In this document: piece after piece, positions 9,801 to 18,023 of the stretch
Numbering within the stretch: position 1 is the first letter of the stretch
Layout of the letters: each line of letters opens with the position of its first letter
DNA from: Cellulophaga sp. RHA19
GTDB lineage: Bacteria > Bacteroidota > Bacteroidia > Flavobacteriales > Flavobacteriaceae
Direction: 5' to 3'
Length of the DNA: 64,000 nt
Assembly (NCBI RefSeq): GCF_002813425.1
Contig: NZ_PHUL01000001.1
Coordinates: 3,649,001-3,713,000, forward strand
The notes under the pieces: generated by a model
The model's database searches: none
The model's input: the letters and a program-made list of their open reading frames with translations, nothing else
Told to the model about the DNA's origin: nothing
Position numbers and translations under genes: made by a program

Positions 9801-9866
9801 GGTGTAGATAGAGGTTTTTATCCAACTGCTGCTAAAACAGTATTTGGCTTATCATTAGACTTTTAA
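6834..9866 (+). CDS. SusC/RagA-like TonB-dependent outer-membrane receptor
   Basis: A 1010-residue outer-membrane importer that takes up an oligomeric nutrient with its SusD partner, powered by TonB. Signal peptide 1-22 (cleavage near AFAQ); carboxypeptidase-regulatory-like domain about 24-105 (ISGLVTD, FDGNYTI); plug about 110-230 with the SusC signatures LQGRTSGV, IRGAGS and IYGTEGANGVVIITTKRG; then a beta-barrel ending in a terminal aromatic (GLSLDF). The susD gene follows after 17 bases. No glycoside hydrolase, sulfatase or protease gene lies nearby, so the substrate is unknown. Control by the upstream HTCS is inferred from position. Confidence 0.95.
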   Translation: MIIRLKHVIATLVIIITQTAFAQTKTISGLVTDQAGIPLGGVTVIVSGTTNGTSTDFDGNYTIDNVKATDKLDFTYIGMVAQTITVGAKTTINVTLQEDAQALDEVVIVGYGSKKKSLVTGAISSIDSKDIKSTSGQRVEQVLQGRTSGVTVSSSSGAPGSGAKIRIRGAGSSGNSDPLYIVDGMKTSSIVDIAPGDIANLEILKDAASAAIYGTEGANGVVIITTKRGKQGGLKVGFNSQLAIQTVKTNMELMNAEQFVQYMNEAGQANVALNGYDTDWIDETFNNALMFRNDVNLSGATEKLSYYMSASNLNQDGIVGKGNSSFERSTFRANIKADITDWLEAGVNATYSITDKNGIQENSDTRGVIQNMLIIDPLTPVTYSNGQVPQSVYDRATDNGVPVLTANNGSVYGYPSYSTGEVINPVAFANDINKTITDTDQFLGSAYLKFNLFEGFNFTSRFGYENGKTEVRNNVIPYYVSSEAANTKYTTSQTKYETKKWLWENFATYTKAFNDHNFTLLAGYSAEETRFETVLSRNGSVDIDQFTGFDLDLPGYTVEVKDILPAPDNMVSMYGRLSYDFAGKYLFETSIRRDKSDKFPEANRAGTFPAFSAGWVLSKEDFWKEDSKLNYAKLRASWGQNGSRSNLIGNADKTYVIRAINGVGINYEGATGAQISGYSNPNLVWETSEQLDFGADFRAFENRLNFSVDYYKKTTKDAIVNNGGLITPGSAGFQSNEFNAGTIENKGWEFELGYGDTTSGGFRYDFNANLSTLKNEVTEILFVPEGASIIGAGAQQNPDGVTRFTEGQPSWYFYGYKTDGIDTATGEVIKVDTNGDNIVNNADKVKVGSPHPDVLFGGNIALGYKAFDFNLQFQGTIGNDIFATYHQPSRPITNKPVHFYNERWTQPGDVATFPGAANVIDSYDTDLMVEDGSYMRIKQIQVGYTLPKKIAERLKINNLRIYVSLDDYFTFTDYKGLDPEIGNFSYNSIGVDRGFYPTAAKTVFGLSLDF

Positions 9867-9883
9867 TAAATAGATATATTATT

Positions 9884-11428
9884 ATGAAAAAAATTATAAT
9901 CGCAATGGTAACTATCCTTTTTATTGGAGGAGTTACTGCATGTAGTGAGGATTTTACAACAAATCCGCGAGAAGACGGAGAAGATTTGGAAACGTTTTTT
10001 CTTGAAGAAGAAAACGTAGACGCAGCCATAATTGGTATTTATGACTTAATGCAACACACCTACTCTGTAGATTGGCATAGTGCATTTTTAGTAAAACAAT
10101 TACCTGGTGATGATATGAATGCTGCTGGTGGTAATAGCGGTGATCAACCACAATTACAAGATATAGATGATTATGCAAACGTATCTACATCTAACCAATC
10201 TATAGAAAGTGTATGGAACTTGTTTTACAGAACAATTTCATTATCAAACTTAGTAATAGAAAACATTAAAGACAGTGATTTAAGTAACAAAGAATTAGCA
10301 TTAGCTGAAGCTAAATTTTTAAGAGCTTGGTCTTATTTTGAGCTTACTACAATGTTTGGTGATATCCCTTTAAGATTAACAATACCATCTACAGCAGATG
10401 AATTTGGAATTGCTAAGTCTCCCAGAGCTGATATTTACACACAAGTAAAAGCAGATTTAACAGATGCAATTGCTGGCCTACCAGATAAAACAGCTTTAGC
10501 AGAAGACTTTAGAGTATCTAAAGGTGCTGCACAAGCCTTAATGGGTAAAGTATTAGTTTTTGAAGGCTTATACGGAGAAGCTATTCCGTTTTTTGAAGCT
10601 GTAATTTCTAATCCAGCACACGACTTAGAAGCAACTGCTGCAGATGCGTGGGCTATAGATTATGAGTTTGGAAAGGAATCTTTATTTGAAATTGGTTTTA
10701 TTTCTACTACCGGAAGAGACTGGGGTAACTTTGCTTGGGGCGGAAGAAATGAAAACAACATACATATACAGTTAATGGGACCTAGAGGTGATGGTATTTT
10801 TGATGTATCTACAGTAGGTTTAATTAATGGTTGGGGCTTTAACCTACCAACAGCTAAACTTATGGATGCTTTTGATGCAGCTGGTGATACAGACCGTAAA
10901 TTAGCTACTGTTATGACAGAAGAAGAGTTAATTGCTGCTGGTGGTAGCGTAGATGAGTCTGCAGCAACTGGAGGTTCTATTTGGGATTATGAAGGTGGTA
11001 TTAGAATTAAGTATGCTACAAAAGAAGAAGATACTAGTGCAGATGGCGTAAAAGAATTAAACTATGGTACAAACTATAAATTATTCCGTTACGCAGAACT
11101 ATTGTTATTAGCTGCCGAAGCTTATAATAAAGACAACAAAGATGGTTTGGCAAGAGCCGAGTTAAATAAAGTTAGAAACAGAGCTGGTTTAGCAGATGTA
11201 GATGCATCTTTAGCTGGTGATGATTTATTTGAGGCTATTGTAAATGAAAAGTTCTTAGAGTTAGCTCATGAAGGACAACGTTTTTGGGATTTAGTTCGTT
11301 GGGGTAAAGCTGCAACAGAATTAGCAGGAACAGGATATTCGTCTAAAAATGATTTATTCCCTATTCCAGAAACAGAAATAGAAAAGAATTCTGAATTGAC
11401 ACAAGCAGATCAGAATCCAGGATATTAG
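9884..11428 (+). CDS. SusD/RagB family nutrient-binding lipoprotein
   Basis: A 514-residue surface lipoprotein acting as the lid of the SusC channel. The lipobox GVTAC places the lipidated Cys at residue 20. The N-terminal SusD-like domain with TPR-type helices (about residues 25-230; LRAWSYFELTTMFGDIP is diagnostic) and the RagB C-terminal region (LNKVRNRAGL, EKFLELAHEGQRFWDLVRWG, near the end) are both complete. It is cotranscribed with susC and followed by a strong terminator. The ligand cannot be named, since no enzyme genes accompany the pair. Confidence 0.95.
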   Translation: MKKIIIAMVTILFIGGVTACSEDFTTNPREDGEDLETFFLEEENVDAAIIGIYDLMQHTYSVDWHSAFLVKQLPGDDMNAAGGNSGDQPQLQDIDDYANVSTSNQSIESVWNLFYRTISLSNLVIENIKDSDLSNKELALAEAKFLRAWSYFELTTMFGDIPLRLTIPSTADEFGIAKSPRADIYTQVKADLTDAIAGLPDKTALAEDFRVSKGAAQALMGKVLVFEGLYGEAIPFFEAVISNPAHDLEATAADAWAIDYEFGKESLFEIGFISTTGRDWGNFAWGGRNENNIHIQLMGPRGDGIFDVSTVGLINGWGFNLPTAKLMDAFDAAGDTDRKLATVMTEEELIAAGGSVDESAATGGSIWDYEGGIRIKYATKEEDTSADGVKELNYGTNYKLFRYAELLLLAAEAYNKDNKDGLARAELNKVRNRAGLADVDASLAGDDLFEAIVNEKFLELAHEGQRFWDLVRWGKAATELAGTGYSSKNDLFPIPETEIEKNSELTQADQNPGY

Positions 11429-11450
11429 TAGTTAGATTTTTAGTTCATTT

Positions 11451-11490
11451 AATACGGCGGTATAAGTTTTCTTATATCGCCGTATTTTTT
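11451..11490 (+). terminator. Terminator of the susCD operon
   Basis: AATACGGCGGTATAAG (11451-11466) pairs with the segment at 11471-11486 over 16 positions with one G-T wobble, around a 4-base loop, and runs into TTTTTT. It begins 23 bases after the susD stop codon. This is a textbook intrinsic terminator. Confidence 0.9.
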
Positions 11491-11501
11491 TATCTAGTTT
11501 T

Positions 11502-11543
11502 AAATCGCATATAGAGCACGTTACTCTTTATGCGATTTTTTAC
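11502..11543 (+). terminator. Second tandem hairpin, probable back-up terminator
   Basis: AAATCGCATA (11502-11511) pairs with TATGCGATTT (11529-11538), with four further inner pairs (AGAG/CTCT), followed by T residues to 11541. It starts 12 bases after the first terminator. It could act as a back-up, or terminate antisense transcription since the stem is preceded by T residues. Confidence 0.7.
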
Positions 11544-11696
11544 ATATACAAAGGTTAATATGTAAAAAAACAAGCGTTTTATCTTCATAAAATAAACAAA
11601 AAAAGTAGTTAAAATTTAGCAATAACACAATTTAATATGCTGATAATTAACAATATAAACAAATAATTTCCTTTAACATTTAATTAACTTCGTTTA

Positions 11697-11714
11697 GTTC
11701 GGAACTTACCGAAC
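11697..11714 (+). promoter_or_regulatory. GTTCGG palindrome, candidate operator of the GbsR-type regulator
   Basis: GTTCGG (11697-11702) and CCGAAC (11709-11714) form a perfect inverted repeat with a 6-base spacer. It sits directly between the expected -33 region and the TATCTTTG -7 box, so a bound dimeric repressor would block RNA polymerase. The first gene downstream encodes a winged-helix regulator of a dimeric family. Autoregulation is inferred from this geometry. Confidence 0.65.
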
Positions 11715-11720
11715 CAATCA

Positions 11721-11728
11721 TATCTTTG
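11721..11728 (+). promoter_or_regulatory. -7 box of the efflux operon promoter
   Basis: TATCTTTG matches TAnnTTTG exactly. Transcription would begin near 11735, leaving a leader of about 59 bases before the ATG at 11794. Confidence 0.65.
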
Positions 11729-11793
11729 CACTTCTTTTTAAATCTAAAAAAGAGAAAATAAAATAAATACTAATAAAAAAAAGGGTATTGCAA

Positions 11794-12285
11794 ATGAAGA
11801 AGAATATGTGCAGCAAAAAAGGTACACTAGTAGAAAAGCTAGGAGTGCATATAGAATCTAACAATGGATATTCTCCTATAGCTTCTAGGGTGCTTGCTTA
11901 TATTATCCTAACAGGAAAAACAGGGACAACTTTTGAAGATTTAGTATCATTATTATGCGCTAGTAAAAGTACCATATCAACTCAGCTAAATTATTTAACA
12001 GATATAAAAGAGATAGAATATTTTACCAAAACTGGTGATCGTAAAAAATACTATGTTATTACTTCCAATAAAATTAAAAGTCACATTTCTAATATGATTC
12101 AGAAATGGGAAGTAGAAAAAGAGCTACACCAAGAAGTTAGAGATTATAAAAATGAAATTAATGATTTAGAAACCACTGCAGAAGATGAAAAATTTGATTT
12201 AACATTTCACAACAATTACATACAATTTTTAAACCAAGCAATTACGTCCATTTCAAAACTAAACGTGGACAACATTAACCTATAA
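11794..12285 (+). CDS. GbsR/MarR family transcriptional regulator
   Basis: A 163-residue winged-helix regulator with the GbsR-type start (LVEKLGVHIES, then SPIASRVLAYIIL) and a wHTH at about residues 40-100 (FEDLVSLLCASKSTISTQLNYL is the recognition region). The C-terminus is helical and probably dimerises. It is the first gene of an RND efflux operon, 13 bases ahead of the adaptor gene, and probably represses its own operon through the palindrome at 11697-11714. Start chosen at ATG 11794, preceded by AAGGG at good spacing; an upstream in-frame TTG at 11788 is too close to that site. The inducing ligand is unknown. Confidence 0.88.
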   Translation: MKKNMCSKKGTLVEKLGVHIESNNGYSPIASRVLAYIILTGKTGTTFEDLVSLLCASKSTISTQLNYLTDIKEIEYFTKTGDRKKYYVITSNKIKSHISNMIQKWEVEKELHQEVRDYKNEINDLETTAEDEKFDLTFHNNYIQFLNQAITSISKLNVDNINL

Positions 12286-12298
12286 AGACAGAATTAAG

Positions 12299-13429
12299 AT
12301 GAAAAAGAGAACTATTAGTAGAATTATAATTCCAATGGCAGCATTCCTAGTCATTGTTAGCTGTGGAAGCAAGCAAGAACAGCAAGCACCACAGGCACCA
12401 CCAGCACCGTTTCCGGTTGCACAATTACAAACTAAAACAGTAACAAGTTACAAAGAGTACCCTACTACAATAGAAGGTATTATAAATAGTGATGTTAGGG
12501 CAAAAACATCTGGTTACATACAAAAAGTATTAGTAGACGAAGGGCAAAAAGTACGTAAAGGTCAGGTTTTATTTAGATTAGAAACACAGTCTTTAAGTCA
12601 AGATGCTGGTGCTGCAAAAGCACGTATTAACGTTGCCCAAGTAGAGGTTAACAAATTAATACCACTAGTAGAAAAAAATATTATTAGTGCAGTACAACTA
12701 GAAACAGCAAAAGCTAATTTAGCACAAGCAAAAGCTAATTACAGTAGTGTAAGTGCAAATATTGGCTATGCTACAATTAAAAGTCCTGTAGATGGTTATG
12801 TTGGTGCTATTAATTTTAGAGAAGGAGCGTTAATTAGTCCAAGTGACCCTACTCCACTTACTACAGTTAGTGACATTAGCAAAGTTTATGCATTTTTCAG
12901 CTTAAACGAAACACAATATTTAGACTTTTTAGAAAAAGCAGAAGGTAAAACCTTGAATGAAAAATTAGCAAATTACCCAGAGGTAAGCTTAATTTTAGCA
13001 AATGGCAGTACGTATTCTGAAAAAGGTAAAATACAAACTAGTACAGGACAAATAAACCCTAACACTGGTACCGTAAGTTTAAGAGCCATATTTAACAACC
13101 CTAACCGTTTAATAACAAATGGTAACAGTGGTAAAATACAAATACCAAATACGTTTAAAAATGCAATTGTTGTACCACAACAAGCAACTTACGAACAACA
13201 AGGTAATGTAATGATATTTAAAGTAGGAGAAGATAATAAGGTAACTACATCTATCATTAAAATAAAGTCTACTGTAGATAATTTATATGTTGTAGAATCT
13301 GGTTTAGATCTTAAAGACAAAATTGTTACAACTGGTGTAGGCAAATTAAAAAATGGTGTGGTAATAGCTCCTCAAGAAACTTCTTTTGATGATGCCATAA
13401 AACCTATAGCTACATTATTTAAAAACTAA
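12299..13429 (+). CDS. RND efflux periplasmic adaptor (membrane fusion protein)
   Basis: A 376-residue AcrA/MexA-type lipoprotein (lipobox VIVSC, Cys22) that bridges the inner-membrane pump and the outer-membrane channel. It has the biotinyl-lipoyl halves (SGYIQKVLVDEGQKVRKGQVLF, then ATIKSPVDGYVGA), a short coiled-coil hairpin between them (residues about 105-155), a beta-barrel domain and a membrane-proximal domain. A Gln/Pro/Ala-rich linker (residues about 25-40) follows the lipid anchor. It is the second gene of a four-gene efflux operon, 21 bases from the pump gene. Confidence 0.93.
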   Translation: MKKRTISRIIIPMAAFLVIVSCGSKQEQQAPQAPPAPFPVAQLQTKTVTSYKEYPTTIEGIINSDVRAKTSGYIQKVLVDEGQKVRKGQVLFRLETQSLSQDAGAAKARINVAQVEVNKLIPLVEKNIISAVQLETAKANLAQAKANYSSVSANIGYATIKSPVDGYVGAINFREGALISPSDPTPLTTVSDISKVYAFFSLNETQYLDFLEKAEGKTLNEKLANYPEVSLILANGSTYSEKGKIQTSTGQINPNTGTVSLRAIFNNPNRLITNGNSGKIQIPNTFKNAIVVPQQATYEQQGNVMIFKVGEDNKVTTSIIKIKSTVDNLYVVESGLDLKDKIVTTGVGKLKNGVVIAPQETSFDDAIKPIATLFKN

Positions 13430-13450
13430 AAACTCTAAATTTATTTAGTT

Positions 13451-16400
13451 ATGTTAAAAACATTTATTGAAAGGCCCGTTCTTTCAACAGTAATATCTAT
13501 TATAATTGTTGTACTTGGTGTTATAAGTATAACAAGTTTACCAATAGAAGAATACCCAGATATTGCGCCACCAACAATTAAGGTGTCGGCATCATATACA
13601 GGAGCCAATGCAGAAACTGTATTAGAGAGTGTAATTATTCCTATAGAGGAGCAAATTAACGGTGTAGAAGGTATGAGTTATATTACCTCTACAGCATCAA
13701 ACAATGGTACTGCTGAAATTACAGTTTATTTTGATCAGGAAATAGATGCAGATATTGCTGCTGTAAACGTACAAAACCGTGTTGCAAGAGCAAATCCGCT
13801 ATTACCGCAAGAAGTAATACAAACAGGTGTAACTACGCAAAAGCAAGAAACTAGTGCTTTAATGTTTATATCTATGTATTCTGAGAATGAAGATTATGAT
13901 GCTACATTTATTCAGAATTACCTAAAAATAAACGTTATACCAGCAATGCAACGTATTAGTGGGGTTGGTGATGTATCTGTATTTTCTCAGCAAGACTATG
14001 CTATGCGTATTTGGTTAAAACCAGAAAAGCTAGCTGCTTATAATCTAATACCATCAGATATTTCTGCTGCTTTAGCAGAACAAAATTTAGAAGCTGCTGC
14101 TGGTTCTTTAGGAGAAAATAATGGTGAAGCATTTACATACACATTAACATATAGTGGACGTTTTAAAGAGCAAAAACAATATGGAGATATTATAATTAAA
14201 GCATTAGGTAACGGAGAATTTTTACGTTTAAATGATGTTGCTACAATAGAATTAGATGCACAATCTTACTCTTCTAACGCAATGAGTTTAGGAAACCCTG
14301 CTGTATTTATGGGTATTTTTCAAACAAAAGGTTCTAATGCTCAGGAGATTATAGAGAATATTAAAACTACTTTAACCTCTGTAGAAAAAGACCTACCAGA
14401 AGGTTTAAATATATTTGTTCCTTATGACACAAGTTTATTCTTAAACGCATCTATAGAAAAAGTAATTAGTACACTTGTTGAAGCCTTTTTATTGGTTTTC
14501 TTAGTTGTATTTATCTTTTTGCAAGATTTTAGATCTACTTTAATTCCTGCAATTGCAGTTCCTGTATCTATTATTGGTACATTCTTTTTCCTTAATGTTT
14601 TTGGGTACTCAATTAACCTTTTAACATTATTTGCTTTAGTGCTGGCTATTGGTATTGTGGTAGATGATGCTATTGTTGTGGTAGAGGCCGTCCACGCAAA
14701 AATGGATGAAGGGGTTAAAAACCCTAAAAAGGCTACACTTATAGCAATGAACGAGATTTCTGGAGCCATTATATCTATTACATTAGTAATGGCAGCTGTA
14801 TTTATTCCGGTAACATTTATTACTGGTCCTACTGGTGTGTTTTATGAGCAATTTGGAGTTACTTTAATTATTGCCATATTAATTTCTGCAGTAAACGCAT
14901 TAACATTAAGTCCGGCTTTATGTGCTTTATTATTAAAAGAACATAAACATGATGAAGAGTTAAAAGGCAAAAGTCCTTTACAACGTTTTTACACTTTGTT
15001 TAACCGTGGTTTTAATGCTACTATAAACAGGTATGGTAAATCGCTTCAATTTTTATACAAGAGAAAATTTGTATCTGTATTATTATTAATAATTGCAGGT
15101 GTAGGTATCTACTGGGCTTCACAAACAACACCAACAGGTTTTGTACCAGATGAAGATAGAGGTATTATTTTTGCTAACATAGAATTACCTGCGGGTTCTT
15201 CTTTAGATAGAACTGATGCTGTTGCTCGTAATTTATATTCTAAAATAAACGGTATAGAAGGTATTGCCGCTGTTAACTTTATTAAAGGTAGAAGTTTAAT
15301 TAGTGGTGCTGGTACCAACTACGGTTTTGGTATTATTAAATTAAAAGATTGGACAGAGCGTGAAGATCCTTCTACATCTGTACAAGCAATTACAGGTAAG
15401 TTATTTGGTGTAGTATCTACAATGCCAGAAGCTAATATTATTTTCTTTTCTCCACCAAGTATACGTGGTTTTGGTAACTCTGCCGGTTTTGAGGTTAACT
15501 TGCTAGATAAATTTGGAGGTGAATTTACAGACTTAGACAAAACAAACAAAGAGTTTGCAATGGCTTTAATGTCTCACCCAGAAATTAAGTATGCACAATC
15601 TTCGTTTAATACGAGTTACCCACAGTATGAGATGGATATTAATGTACCACTAGCTAAAGAAAAAGGAGTATCTGTTAGCAGTATCTTCTCTACTTTACAA
15701 GGGTATATTGGTGGAGTATACGCATCAGATTTTTCTAGATTTGGAAAACAATTTAGAGTATACATACAGGCATTACCTGAGGATAGAGCTAGTATTGAAA
15801 ACCTAAACAGTATGTATGTTAGAACAGATGCTGGTGAAATGACGCCTATTACACAATTTGTAAACTTAGAGCGTGTATATGGGCCACAATCTGTAACTCG
15901 TTTTAACCTATTTAATTCTACAAAAATAACAGGAGCAACTAATGATGGGTTTAGTACAGGTGATGCTATTAGAATTATTGAAGAAGAAGCAGCCAAATTA
16001 CCTAGTAATTACACCGTTGCATATTCTGGTTTAACAAGAGAAGAAGTAAGTGCTGGTAACCAAACTACATTTATTTTTATACTAAGTATCTTATTTGTTT
16101 ACTTTTTATTAAGTGCCCAGTACGAGAGTTACTTGCTGCCATTTGCAGTAGTGTTATCTCTACCATTTGGTGTATTTGGAGCTTATATTAGTACTAAGTT
16201 CTTAGGATTAGAAAATAACATATACTTTCAAATTGCACTAATAATGCTTATTGGTCTACTTGCTAAAAATGCCATATTAATTGTGGAGTTTGCTCTGCAA
16301 CGCAGAAAAGCAGGCGAATCTATTGTAGATGCTGCTATAGACGGTGCTAAGTCTCGTTTAAGACCAATTTTAATGACCTCTTTTGCTTTTATTTTAGGTT

Positions 16401-16588
16401 TAATGCCATTAGCGTTAGCAAAAGGTGTTGGTGCAGAAGGTAACAATTCTATTGGTACTGGTGCAGCAGGTGGTATGTTAATAGGTACAATATTAGGTGT
16501 ATTTGTTATTCCAATACTGTTTATTTTATTTCAATGGTTACAAGAAAAAGTTTCTGGTAAACCAGCAATTCAAACTACAGAAGAATAA
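13451..16588 (+). CDS. RND multidrug efflux pump, HAE1 family (AcrB-like)
   Basis: A 1045-residue proton-driven inner-membrane exporter of the AcrB/MexB type, which captures hydrophobic or amphiphilic compounds from the periplasm. The start MLKTFIERPVLSTVIS is typical. The two proton-relay aspartates of helix 4 are Asp405 and Asp406 (GIVVDDAIV), matching the AcrB pair, and the helix 10 Lys is present in the LIGLLAKNAILIVE stretch. Two large periplasmic loops follow helices 1 and 7. Length and motifs are complete. It overlaps no neighbour; the outer-membrane factor starts 5 bases downstream. Substrates cannot be predicted from sequence. Confidence 0.96.
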   Translation: MLKTFIERPVLSTVISIIIVVLGVISITSLPIEEYPDIAPPTIKVSASYTGANAETVLESVIIPIEEQINGVEGMSYITSTASNNGTAEITVYFDQEIDADIAAVNVQNRVARANPLLPQEVIQTGVTTQKQETSALMFISMYSENEDYDATFIQNYLKINVIPAMQRISGVGDVSVFSQQDYAMRIWLKPEKLAAYNLIPSDISAALAEQNLEAAAGSLGENNGEAFTYTLTYSGRFKEQKQYGDIIIKALGNGEFLRLNDVATIELDAQSYSSNAMSLGNPAVFMGIFQTKGSNAQEIIENIKTTLTSVEKDLPEGLNIFVPYDTSLFLNASIEKVISTLVEAFLLVFLVVFIFLQDFRSTLIPAIAVPVSIIGTFFFLNVFGYSINLLTLFALVLAIGIVVDDAIVVVEAVHAKMDEGVKNPKKATLIAMNEISGAIISITLVMAAVFIPVTFITGPTGVFYEQFGVTLIIAILISAVNALTLSPALCALLLKEHKHDEELKGKSPLQRFYTLFNRGFNATINRYGKSLQFLYKRKFVSVLLLIIAGVGIYWASQTTPTGFVPDEDRGIIFANIELPAGSSLDRTDAVARNLYSKINGIEGIAAVNFIKGRSLISGAGTNYGFGIIKLKDWTEREDPSTSVQAITGKLFGVVSTMPEANIIFFSPPSIRGFGNSAGFEVNLLDKFGGEFTDLDKTNKEFAMALMSHPEIKYAQSSFNTSYPQYEMDINVPLAKEKGVSVSSIFSTLQGYIGGVYASDFSRFGKQFRVYIQALPEDRASIENLNSMYVRTDAGEMTPITQFVNLERVYGPQSVTRFNLFNSTKITGATNDGFSTGDAIRIIEEEAAKLPSNYTVAYSGLTREEVSAGNQTTFIFILSILFVYFLLSAQYESYLLPFAVVLSLPFGVFGAYISTKFLGLENNIYFQIALIMLIGLLAKNAILIVEFALQRRKAGESIVDAAIDGAKSRLRPILMTSFAFILGLMPLALAKGVGAEGNNSIGTGAAGGMLIGTILGVFVIPILFILFQWLQEKVSGKPAIQTTEE

Positions 16589-16593
16589 GAACT

Positions 16594-18012
16594 ATGAGAT
16601 CTACAATAAAATATAAATTTATTAGCAAAACAGCACTTATAGTAGTTGTTGCTTTTACACTACAAAGTTGTTTTGTTGCTAAGGATTACAACAGGCCAGA
16701 GTTACCAGAAACCGAGGCCTTATACAGAACAGACAATTTGCCTACAGATAGTATATCTATGGCAAATGTGTCTTGGAAAAATTTATTTACTGATAATTAT
16801 TTAGAGCAGTACATTGCAGAAGGTTTACAAAACAATTTAGATATTAGAATTGCTATTCAACAATTGGCTGCTGCAGAAGCTTATGCTAAGCAGGGTAAAG
16901 CAGGATATTTTCCAACATTAAGTGTTGGTCCTAATTACACACACCAAGAATTATCTAAAAACAGTCAGTTTGGTTCTTTTTTAAGTAACACATCTACAGA
17001 CCAGTATGATATTACCGCTAACCTATCATGGGAAGCAGATATCTGGGGAAAAATTAGAAGTAACAAAAGAGCTACACAGGCTGCCTATATGCAAAGTGTT
17101 GCAGGTCACCAAGCTGTAAAAACGCAACTTATTTCTAGTATAGCAAATACGTACTATAATTTATTGGCTTTAGATGCTCAATTAGCTATTACTAAAGAAA
17201 CAATTAAAACTAGAGAAAGTAGTGTAGAAACAATTAAAGCCTTAAAAGATGCTGGTAATGTAACGCAAGTTGCAGTAGACCAAAACATAGCACAATACAA
17301 TAGTGCAAAAGCTTTAAAGGTAGATATTGAAGCTGCAATATTTAGAACAGAAAATACATTAAGTATATTATTAGGTAAGGCTCCCCAAAACTTTAAAAGA
17401 AGTAGCTTAGACATACAAAAAATAGAGACAGATTTGGCTCTTGGTGTACCGTCTACCCTACTTAGCAACAGACCAGATGTTATGGCAGCAGAATATGGTT
17501 TAATAAATTCTTTTGAGCTTACAAATGTAGCTCGTAGTAGTTTTTATCCATCTTTAACATTAACAGCTTCTGGAGGTTACCAAAGTTTAGAGTTAGATAA
17601 GTTGTTGGATGCTAACTCACTTTTTGCAAATATTGTTGGTGGTTTAACGCAGCCTATTTTTAATCAGCGTAAGTTAAAAACACAAAAAGAAGTTGCATTG
17701 GCACAACAAGAGCAATCTTTATTACAGTTTAAAAAGACACTTTTAACAGCTGGCTCTGAGGTTTCTAATGCCTTGTATACTTACAATGCAGAAACTGAAA
17801 AATATGAGTATAGACAAAAAGAAGTTGAAGCTTTACGCAGAGCAGAACAAAACTCAGAGGAATTACTTAAAAACGGGTACGCAAACTACCTAGATTTATT
17901 AACTGCCAGAGAAAGTGCTTTAAATGCAGAGCTTAATATTATTGATAGCAAATTACAACAACTAACAAGTATTGTAAATTTATATGAAGCTCTTGGTGGC
18001 GGTTGGAAATAA
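16594..18012 (+). CDS. TolC/NodT-type outer-membrane efflux lipoprotein
   Basis: A 472-residue outer-membrane factor that forms the exit duct of the pump. Lipobox TLQSC gives lipidated Cys26, as in OprM and NodT-type channels. Two OEP repeats are visible: the first ends near DQYDITANLSWEADIWGK, the second near SGGYQSLELDKL, and each is followed by the long helical hairpin region rich in Ala, Gln and Glu. The C-terminal L..RESALNAEL..IDSK motif is typical. It is cotranscribed with the adaptor and pump and completes a tripartite system. Confidence 0.94.
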   Translation: MRSTIKYKFISKTALIVVVAFTLQSCFVAKDYNRPELPETEALYRTDNLPTDSISMANVSWKNLFTDNYLEQYIAEGLQNNLDIRIAIQQLAAAEAYAKQGKAGYFPTLSVGPNYTHQELSKNSQFGSFLSNTSTDQYDITANLSWEADIWGKIRSNKRATQAAYMQSVAGHQAVKTQLISSIANTYYNLLALDAQLAITKETIKTRESSVETIKALKDAGNVTQVAVDQNIAQYNSAKALKVDIEAAIFRTENTLSILLGKAPQNFKRSSLDIQKIETDLALGVPSTLLSNRPDVMAAEYGLINSFELTNVARSSFYPSLTLTASGGYQSLELDKLLDANSLFANIVGGLTQPIFNQRKLKTQKEVALAQQEQSLLQFKKTLLTAGSEVSNALYTYNAETEKYEYRQKEVEALRRAEQNSEELLKNGYANYLDLLTARESALNAELNIIDSKLQQLTSIVNLYEALGGGWK

Positions 18013-18023
18013 GATAAGTAGTA

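Larger units (their letters stand above)
11429..11793 (+). other. Intergenic region with two hairpins and an autoregulated promoter
   Basis: This gap separates the susCD operon from the efflux operon. Its left third holds two consecutive hairpins (11451-11490 and 11502-11540). The middle, 11545-11690, is AT-rich with nothing recognisable. The right part holds a GTTCGG/CCGAAC palindrome (11697-11714), a TATCTTTG -7 box (11721-11728) and an AAGGG ribosome binding site (11781-11785) before the ATG at 11794. Confidence 0.7.
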
